DNA of 64,000 nt from Caenorhabditis remanei (Eukaryota > Nematoda > Chromadorea > Rhabditida > Rhabditidae): positions 496,001 to 560,000 of the forward strand of contig NC_071332.1 of assembly GCF_010183535.1 (NCBI RefSeq), given 5' to 3'. The translations under genes and the position numbers were made by a program. The notes below the pieces were generated by a model. The model did not search any database. It was not told the origin of the DNA and was given only the letters and a program-made list of their open reading frames with translations. This document shows positions 57,492 to 64,000 of the stretch, in pieces; the stretch's first letter is position 1, and every line of letters begins with the position of its first letter.

Positions 57492-59612
57492 GTGATCCGA
57501 AATACACAAGTTATGAGCGATAGACACGTAAAACAGTTAGAAGCGTCTTATTGCGATTCTCTAATAGAGAATCTCTATGAAATACTATTTATGATTTCCA
57601 ACGCAAAAAATTCCTGTTCTCTAACACCCGACGAAGTCCCCTTCATGTTTGTAAAGCTTATCGCCCCTCTAATACGTAGTCAAATAGCTCAAATCTGTAA
57701 CGCGTCCATGATGTCAGAGGAAATACCGGATCGCTGGAAGACGTCCATAGTTATGCCGCTATATAAGATCAGCAAACCAAAAGGTCTCACCGATTTCAGA
57801 CCCATTAGCATCATACTTGCAAAATATCGGCCCGGCCCGGAGTCAAAAAATGAGCACAATTTTTTCACAAAATTTTTCGAAATTTTTTGAAATTTTTATC
57901 AAAAATAGTCAAAAATCCTATATAAACTTGAGTTTTATCGATATGTAAAAACATAGTCGAAAATTCGACTTTTTTGCGAAAAAATCAAAAAAATTTTCAA
58001 AAAAAATTCAAATTTTCAAATTTTTGTACTGTGACCCGGGCCGACCGTGCCGGGCCGGGCCGGGTCGGTGAAAATTCTCAAATCGGCCCGGCCCGGCCCG
58101 TTGCAAGTATGATTAGCATCACATCTAACATATGTAGGGTGTTCGAAAGATGCCTACTGCGAAAAATTCATAGTCATCTTACTATTAGCGATATCCAATT
58201 CTGGAACAGTTCCCAGCACGGATATCTGCCTAGGAAATCTACTACAACATGAATGTTAGAATCAATGAATGAATGGACTGAGGCAATTGACAAAGGACAC
58301 CAAGTAGATCTAATCTATTTTGATATCGCCAAAGCTTTCAATCGAGTGCCCCATTGCCAACTGCACGATAAATTTCAAGAACTGAAGCTTAATAAGAATT
58401 TAGTCTCGTGGATAGGTGAATTTTTTAAAAATTTAGTTTTCAAGGTAACATTGAGTTCTTCGTTTTCTAGCAAAAGAACAACGATTTGTGGGGTTCTGCA
58501 GGGCTCCGTGATCTCGCCAGCGCTGTTTGGTATCTTTGTTTACTATTCCGAGTGATCTTCCACAAAATGCTTGCTGTAAGCAATTGATCTGAAACTGTAC
58601 GTGATTCTGCCAAAAGACGCCGTTGCTAGCCCTCTCCCCGCAGCCACCGAGGCCATCAATAGTCAAAAGACCATCGGCTAGCTCTCAATACAGAAAAAAC
58701 GTCCTGTATAACCCTGGGTACCAAACCAAAAATATTTGACTATAGCATAGATGGTTCATTAGTCCGACATGAGGAAATTATAAGGGATCTGGGAATTAAG
58801 ATCTGCCCGAAACTAGACTTCTCACAACACTGGAAGAAATACGTGAATAATGCGAAGTGTGTTCTAACGCAAATCTTCAAACAGTACTCTAGCGATAACC
58901 CCAGACTACTTATTCTATTATATAAAACGTTTGTACGCCCCATTCTAGAGTACGGTACAGTAGTGACCAACCCGTTGAAGAAAAGCGACATACGATCAAT
59001 CAAGTCCGTTCAGAACTCTTTTACCAGAAGAATTCGAAGCAGGGAGTTAGGAAAATATATTAGTATTGATGATCCCGACTATAAAACTGCATCAGAATGC
59101 AACGAAATGTTCTGCCTCTCTTCCCTCGAACCACGAAGAACTCTGATAGACCATAAGTTCGTCTCCAAAATGCTAGTCGGGAAAGTTGATATTGACACAA
59201 GCAAATTTTTCAAGCTTGACACAAACAATAAGACCCGAACCCAAACAAAGTTCGTCTGGCCGAAGTGCAAAACTAGACTGAGGAGGCATTTTTTCACAAA
59301 TCGCGCGCTAACAACAATTAACAAATAGGTTAACACACAGAACACTAACAGTACACACAAAATAAGACACAGGTGGTTTCTGATTGGTTCCATTATCCCG
59401 GCCTGTTCCACATACTTACCAATATGCATGTATGTATCATATATCTCATTTGTATAAGGGCCAATACCTCGTCACCCGCATCTCATCTATTGTGAACTCG
59501 TTATCATCTTACCACCTCTACCCTAATTATTCTGAACTATACTCGGTTGTATTTGATTTAATTCTCTTTATCACGATCCTTTAGTTGTATTTCAAATAAA
59601 TAAATAAATAAC
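57492..59612 (+). pseudogene. CR1-like non-LTR retrotransposon, 5'-truncated and broken
   Basis: Reverse-transcriptase ORF in pieces. The N-terminal part (57492-57808) has DRWKTSIVMPLYKISKPKG and FRPISI; it is split by a hAT MITE. It continues from 58120 with QHGYLPRKSTTT, a TGA at about 58250, then YFDIAKAFNRVPH (catalytic Asp motif A) and GVLQGSVISPALF (motif B), ending at 58555. The region that should hold the Y/F-x-D-D motif is frame-shifted and damaged (AIDLKLYVILPK). The C-terminal 161 codons (58843-59328) are open, with LLYKTFVRPILEYG. The 3' end is an AAATAAATAAATAAATAA tail near 59595-59612, typical of this group. No endonuclease domain remains; the 5' break adjoins the satellite. 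Non-functional. Confidence 0.88.
57812..58111. mobile_element. hAT-type MITE (300 bp) nested in the LINE
   Basis: Starts CATACTTGCAAAATATCGGC and ends GGCCCGTTGCAAGTATG; the duplication ATTAGCAT lies at 57804-57811 and 58112-58119. Very similar to 2591-2934. The LINE frame is continuous on both sides if the element and one duplication are ignored. Confidence 0.95.
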
Positions 59613-59963
59613 TGCAAAATTAAACATCCAAGGTTGAGCCACATAATGGTTATTAATTTGAAACAACTATCCAAAAATTGGCACCGTCGCAGCCTATTGA
59701 AAAGTCGGAGTACACCTTTAACGTTTTGTCGTTTATCTTCAAAATCCCGTATCTCAAAACCTAAAAGAGCTATCAAAAAGTTGTCAACTACAAAAATGAA
59801 TATCTGGTTTTGATCCATTCAAAAACTTTAATTTTGAAACGGTTGTACATCCCAAACGATTCATGTTTTGACAGTTTTGTAATAATTCCTTCCTTTTCAC
59901 CCAATATTGTTCTCTGATCCTTCCCCTTATTTCTTCTCATCGCCGCTTTTTACATGTTTCACA
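59610..59963 (+). repeat. Duplicated block, right copy
   Basis: Counterpart of 43930-44250. It begins immediately at the LINE tail and contains an additional segment (about 59660-59740) absent from the left copy. After 59963 the two diverge. Confidence 0.85.
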
Positions 59964-60779
59964 ATCATTCTCCCCTCCCGCAGTGAAACAAAATCTCTCA
60001 TAAATTCTAGTACACGTGTACATTTATCTCTTCAACTTGTTCTTCCTTTCCTCAGTCTTCTCCGTGTCCTTCAAATACTCCTAACAAAACACAACAAAAC
60101 GAGAAAAGAGAAAAAACGTCTTCTCCCTCCCAAAACCATTCAACGCAAAACCGAATTGACAAGCACCCCCGGTAGTCGACCTTCATTTCTCGTTTCCGCC
60201 TTTCTCTCCCTTCGATATCATTCCAATGATTTCACCTCCTTGTTACCTTGACTATGCGTGATCTCATTAGATATCGCTTGTCACGTTATTTTTTGTTGTT
60301 CGATCTGTTCTTTGGTGATCTTCTTTAAAGCTTAGTGGGGTAGGTGAAGCTGCAGCGAGTGTCAATCTTTGGAGGTGTGGCCACTGATCTTGCTTTTTTA
60401 TTCTGAATATATATTTGTGATATTGATTAAGTATAGCTGTTTATTTTTGTAATTTATATCTTTTTTGCAGCTCCTGTAGGCTTTGAGATTTGAGTCTTTG
60501 AAGATGAACATCAAAAAATGCTAACTTCTTCGCGTTTTCCCTTTTCTTTTTAATAGCTTTTTGATAAGTTTACTAGTTTTTGAGATGAAATCCATTGAAG
60601 TATTTACGATAAAATAGCTGAATAATTGGTAAAGTTTGAGTGAGCGCATTAATGTTCCATATTTCCAAAGTTATCATTTTTGAGCAGATAAAATTAAATG
60701 CGTTAATTTTGCAGTTTTTAACTATTTGATAGCTTTTCTAAGTTCTGAGATATGCAAGTTAGTCGATTCATGCTATAAA

Positions 60780-60912
60780 AAGTGAAGACGCCGAGAAGCT
60801 AGACTTTCTGACTTCTCTGCGTCTCTCTCCTCCACTTCTTGCAATAACCTGACTTTAACGGTACTAATAGAGCAGCTATCAAAAAGTTGTCAACTACAAA
60901 ATTGATTATTGA
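60780..60912 (+). repeat. Dispersed hairpin plus module
   Basis: GCCGAGAAGCTAGACTTTCT then GACTTCTCTGCGTCTCTCTC forms a hairpin and is followed by GCAGCTATCAAAAAGTTGTC. The same order recurs at 24215-24345, 30260-30400 and 61800-62110. Confidence 0.65.
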
Positions 60913-61799
60913 GATTTGTTCTATATGCTCTTTAAGAATGGAATCAAGTTATTTTCAACTTGGTGGGACTTTGTTAAAGTTCCACTATAACACGGCACGC
61001 CATCACTCCAAAATCTACTTTTAATACGTCAGCGTGATGGGGAAAAACGTCAGAAGTCTACTGTACTCATAAAATATTTTGAAAATCCTCACTAAATTCG
61101 GAAAAAACCTGCTAATTGGGTAACTTTTGTACACTGTGTGAAAAATTTTTACTAGCTACAGTATGACTTAAAGCTACAGTGTCTCCATAAGCACCTGAAT
61201 TAAATCTCATCCCCCCCTCAAACTTCCTCACAACTTCTTTGTAATTCAAAGTAAATGTTGTCATGGGGAAATTGAAACACGTCCTCCTTTCTCTTTCTCA
61301 ATCTCTCTCTCTCTCCATTTTTCTTGTGTCTATTATAGCCACAACCAAATTGCGGTTTTGTTACACCGTTACCTTCTAGTCTCCCTTTGTCTAGAAAACT
61401 TTTAATTTTCTGTCAGTATGAAACTTGTTGAAACTAGACGTTCTTCCCCATTGTGTCCCACTATAAAACGACCGATTCTGATGTTCGATACTTTATAGTT
61501 TCAGGTGGTAAAGCAAAGAGTTGTTATCAGTTGTTTTGGTGGTGAAATAGTTTGTTTTCATTCACTTTTTTGGTTTCTAACTTTTGGTTAGGTGACACAC
61601 AACAATTCAGCTGTTCTATATATCTGTTGGCTGACCAAACATATAATTAGGTTCTTTTCTCTCCGCTTTTTTCTCTTTTTGATTGATTTGTTGACGTTTC
61701 GATTTTATCCGTTGCAAATTGTATAGCTGTGTTTTATTGGAACACGATATTCATAGTGAAGGATCAGTTGATCAATTTTAAGATAGCGATGAACATTAG

Positions 61800-62110
61800 A
61801 ACGCAGAGAAGCTAGATTGTCTGACTTCTTTGTGTCCCTCTCCCTCTCTCCCGTCAGTGGGGGACTTTGAAGACGTATATCTCGATAACTATAAGAGCTA
61901 TCAAAAAGTTGTCAACTATGCAAATAAAGATTGAAACTTTTTCTATTAGACCTGAAAACATTACTCAATAAAATAAAAATAGGAGGCGCAGAGAAGACAG
62001 AAACTCTAGCTTCTCTGCACCCTCTCCCTCTCTTCGGTCAGTGGCCGACTTTAAAAGCGCATATCTCAAAACCTAGAATAGTTATCAAAAGGTTGTCAAC
62101 TACAAAAATA
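61800..62110 (+). repeat. Two tandem hairpin-plus-module units
   Basis: Units at about 61800-61925 and 61985-62110. Each runs AGAGAAG..CTTCTCTG hairpin, CTCTCCCTCTC, GTCAGTGG(G/C)(G/C)GACTTT, CATATCTC and ATCAAAA(A/G)GTTGTCAACTA. Confidence 0.7.
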
Positions 62111-62688
62111 GAGATATATGTTTGAAAAATTCAAAACATTCAAAATCAACAAAAACCGATTAAATATAACATCCTGACGGTATCTCAAAATTCTAACTTC
62201 TATACGAACAAGCTGAACTTCACGTTTTCTACTTTTTCCTAGAACTTCCGTAACTTTAGAAACAAACTGGTTTCATATTTTGTGACTTTTTTCCATAAGC
62301 CTCTCCTATTCACTAAAAGTTTTACCATCGCCCCCTCTCAGGATTATCTTCATTCCATTTTGACCACTCTCTCCTTTACATGACCTCCTGTTATGTACAC
62401 TTGTTTTTCATTTTTTCAAACATTTAAATTTCCGGTTTTACAATGTGCCAGGTCCTTCAATTTTCAGATTACATCTATTGATACTTGTAAATTTGCCATT
62501 GAGAAATTCTCTTCCTGTCTTTCCTTCCTCCACCCACTAACTGTCTCACTTTCTCAATTCCTTCCCCTAGTAACCAGTTTTGCCGTAAATCCTTTTCCCA
62601 TTTACTTCAATATTCGTCTCGATTTCATTTTTGTTTTTAGTTACCAAGACTCCGCCCTTCTCTTATTTCAAGTATCTTACTTCAGAAA

Positions 62689-63880
62689 ATGGCACCCAAC
62701 GCTCCCAGTCCAATGGAAATTGAATCCATGAATGATGCTGCTATCGAACAAGTCCGTCAACAGGTCAGTGACATAATTGACCCGCGTTACGACACCAAAT
62801 GGAATATGATTCGTTGGCTGCAATCCGTCGACTACAATATTCCAAAAACCGTCCATCTACTCAAGAAACATCTGAAATGGAGAAAAGATCGGAGACTCGA
62901 TGAACCGGAGAGTCAATCTTTGCTTCAGTTCAGTGATGCACGCAGAAAACACGCACCGATTGATATTATTGGACCGCAGAGAGTTGAGGGAGGCGATCGA
63001 CTTGTTGTTGTGGATCGAGCGGGACGGATTGATGTGGCTGGATTGATGAAAGCGGTGCAGCCAACCGAATACCTTCATGAGATGTTTCGGACTTTTGAGG
63101 AGATTCAGAGAAGACTAATGAAGGTTTGTACATATGCGAGTGTATTGAACGGTGTTAGGGCGTTAGGTCGCGGAAAAGCGCTCCGTCGCACAACGGCTGA
63201 GTGCCAAGGATCTTTACGTTTATTTGTAGAATCTTTCAAGATAAATCGATCAAAATAATTTCAACTACAAAAAACAAGTCCATAAGTTGTTCTATGTACT
63301 CCCAAAAATTTGGCACATTCTAATCATCCCAGCCTTCCAAATACAAGAATTTCCAGATGGAAGCAGAAACCGGCGTTCAATGCTACATGCACTACATCTT
63401 CGATCTGGAAGGTCTTCACTTTGACCCAACTTTGTTGGGAGTTGTGAACGGTAATCAAATAAATCTAGTCTTGTAATGCAATTTACTTGTAGGCCCCTTC
63501 CGTGTCTCTTGGCAATTGGTCGGTCAGCATTATAGGGAATTCATCGACAAATTCATTGTTATCAACTCACCAAGTTACATCAATGTGTTGTGGTTAGTCT
63601 AAAAAAAGTAAAACAACTTAAAAAATAAACAATTTCAGGTCCGCCTTGTCGCCCTTCATTCCAGAACAATCGAAACAGCGTATCGTATTTGCCGGGTCGA
63701 ATTGGAAAGAGGAACTTTTGGATATTGTTGATAAAGAGTGTCTGCCAGAGAGATATGGAGGCACTATTCCAGATGATAAATGTCTACAAGCAGTTGGTCC
63801 AATTCCAAAGGCAATGTATTGGAAGTTGCCAGCGAGTTATCCAACAATGGAGCAGTTGCACAAGATTTCGGTTTCAGCTT
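62689..63880 (+). CDS. CRAL-TRIO (Sec14-like) lipid-binding protein, 3' end outside the window
   Basis: Sec14-like proteins bind and transfer lipids and often carry a C-terminal GOLD domain; in C. elegans the CGR-1 and CTG proteins have this form. Exons so far: 62689-63123, 63357-63450, 63493-63592, 63639-63880, in consistent phase (290 codons). A CRAL-TRIO N domain (WNMIRWLQSVDYNIPKTVHL) is followed by the lipid-binding core (QCYMHYIFDLEGLHFDP, HYREFIDKFIVINSPSYIN, FIPEQSKQRIVFAGSNWKE, CLPERYGGTIPDD). The sequence after YGGT (PIPKAMYWKLPASYPTMEQL) leads towards a GOLD domain expected beyond 64000. The ATG follows a TTCAG acceptor by three bases, probably trans-spliced. Intron 1 carries a MITE fragment. 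Confidence 0.92.
63145..63215. mobile_element. MITE fragment (GCGACGGAGCGCG family)
   Basis: GTTAGGTCGCGGAAAAGCGC then TCCGTCGCACAACGG, matching one end of the 22135 element. It lies about 20 bases inside intron 1 of the CRAL-TRIO gene. Confidence 0.6.
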
Positions 63881-64000
63881 GTAAGTTTCATTTTGGCTTG
63901 ACTCCTTCGGCCGCATCAGTAAAGCGTGATTGTATCAGATGCGCTCCTTTGATGAGGTCCTGCAAATTCCGGGAAAAATGGGCGGAGTCTGTTTTGCAAA
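63881..64000 (+). other. Intron of the CRAL-TRIO gene, running off the window
   Basis: Begins with the donor GTAAGT after the last visible exon. It contains GATGCGCTCC, a half-site-like sequence. No acceptor is visible before the end. Confidence 0.6.

Larger units (their letters stand above)
59964..62688. other. Intergenic, rich in dispersed modules, no gene seen
   Basis: Modules of the GAGCTATCAAAAAGTTGTCA type lie near 60440, 60545, 60700, 60875, 61890 and 62070 in both orientations, with A/G hairpins near 60785, 61800 and 61985. A pyrimidine run (CTCTCTCTCTCTC) lies at 61300, and TATAAAACGACC at about 61463 could be a TATA-type promoter. The region ends in CTTACTTCAG three bases before the next gene's ATG. 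Confidence 0.45.

Noticed and set aside
59907..60251. 114-codon plus frame after the right duplicated block
   Set aside because: Low-complexity, pyrimidine-rich translation, no splice support and no family motifs.

Overview
The window is nuclear DNA of a nematode of the genus Caenorhabditis, and its proteins differ enough from those I remember of C. elegans to suggest another species. Evidence: genes built of many exons with tiny (about 45-base) introns ending in TTTTCAG; spliced-leader-type acceptors a few bases before several start codons; nematode-specific families (SRJ chemoreceptors, GT92 glycosyltransferases, receptor-L-domain IRLD proteins); and conserved linkage of mre-11 with wdr-5.3 (I recall these as neighbours in C. 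elegans, ZC302.1 and ZC302.2).

Layout. 1-6.2 kb: no gene I can support. 6.3-10.3 kb: mre-11 (minus). 10.5-15.9 kb: repeats and a decayed gene that carries a perfect 141-base (47-codon) tandem array. 16.2-16.7 kb: a four-exon gene for a 75-residue protein (minus), divergent from wdr-5.3 (17.1-20.9 kb, plus). 21.3-23.7 kb: a six-exon gene of unknown function (minus). 24.8-29.1 kb: two srj chemoreceptor genes head to head. 29.5-30.8 kb: a selenoprotein-T homologue with Cys in the redox motif (minus). 31.2-32.4 kb: a short-chain dehydrogenase (plus). 33.2-35.1 kb: a secreted class-3 lipase (minus) with intestinal GATA sites upstream. 35.4-37.9 kb: a GT92 glycosyltransferase (minus). 38-40.5 kb: direct repeats and retroelement-like debris. 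40.7-43.5 kb: an IRLD protein (minus). 44-60 kb: repeat block with a LINE fragment, a two-exon gene fragment, an 11.5-kb satellite of 115- and 131-base monomers, a decayed CR1-like LINE, and a duplicated block on both sides. 62.7 kb to the end: the start of a CRAL-TRIO/Sec14-like gene (plus).

The dominant theme is small non-autonomous DNA elements. At least nine copies of one family start CATACTTG(C/T)CAA and end with its complement; eight of them have 8-base target duplications, the mark of hAT transposition, and one has shrunk to 39 bases. Other fold-back families (TTACAACTGCGCTCTACCG ends, GTGTACTCCACGTGGACAAG ends, GCGACGGAGCGCG ends) fill many introns, in some cases almost completely. 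The genes are unrelated housekeeping, sensory and gut functions rather than one pathway. All exon boundaries are read by eye from splice consensus and reading frame; no search or transcript data were used.
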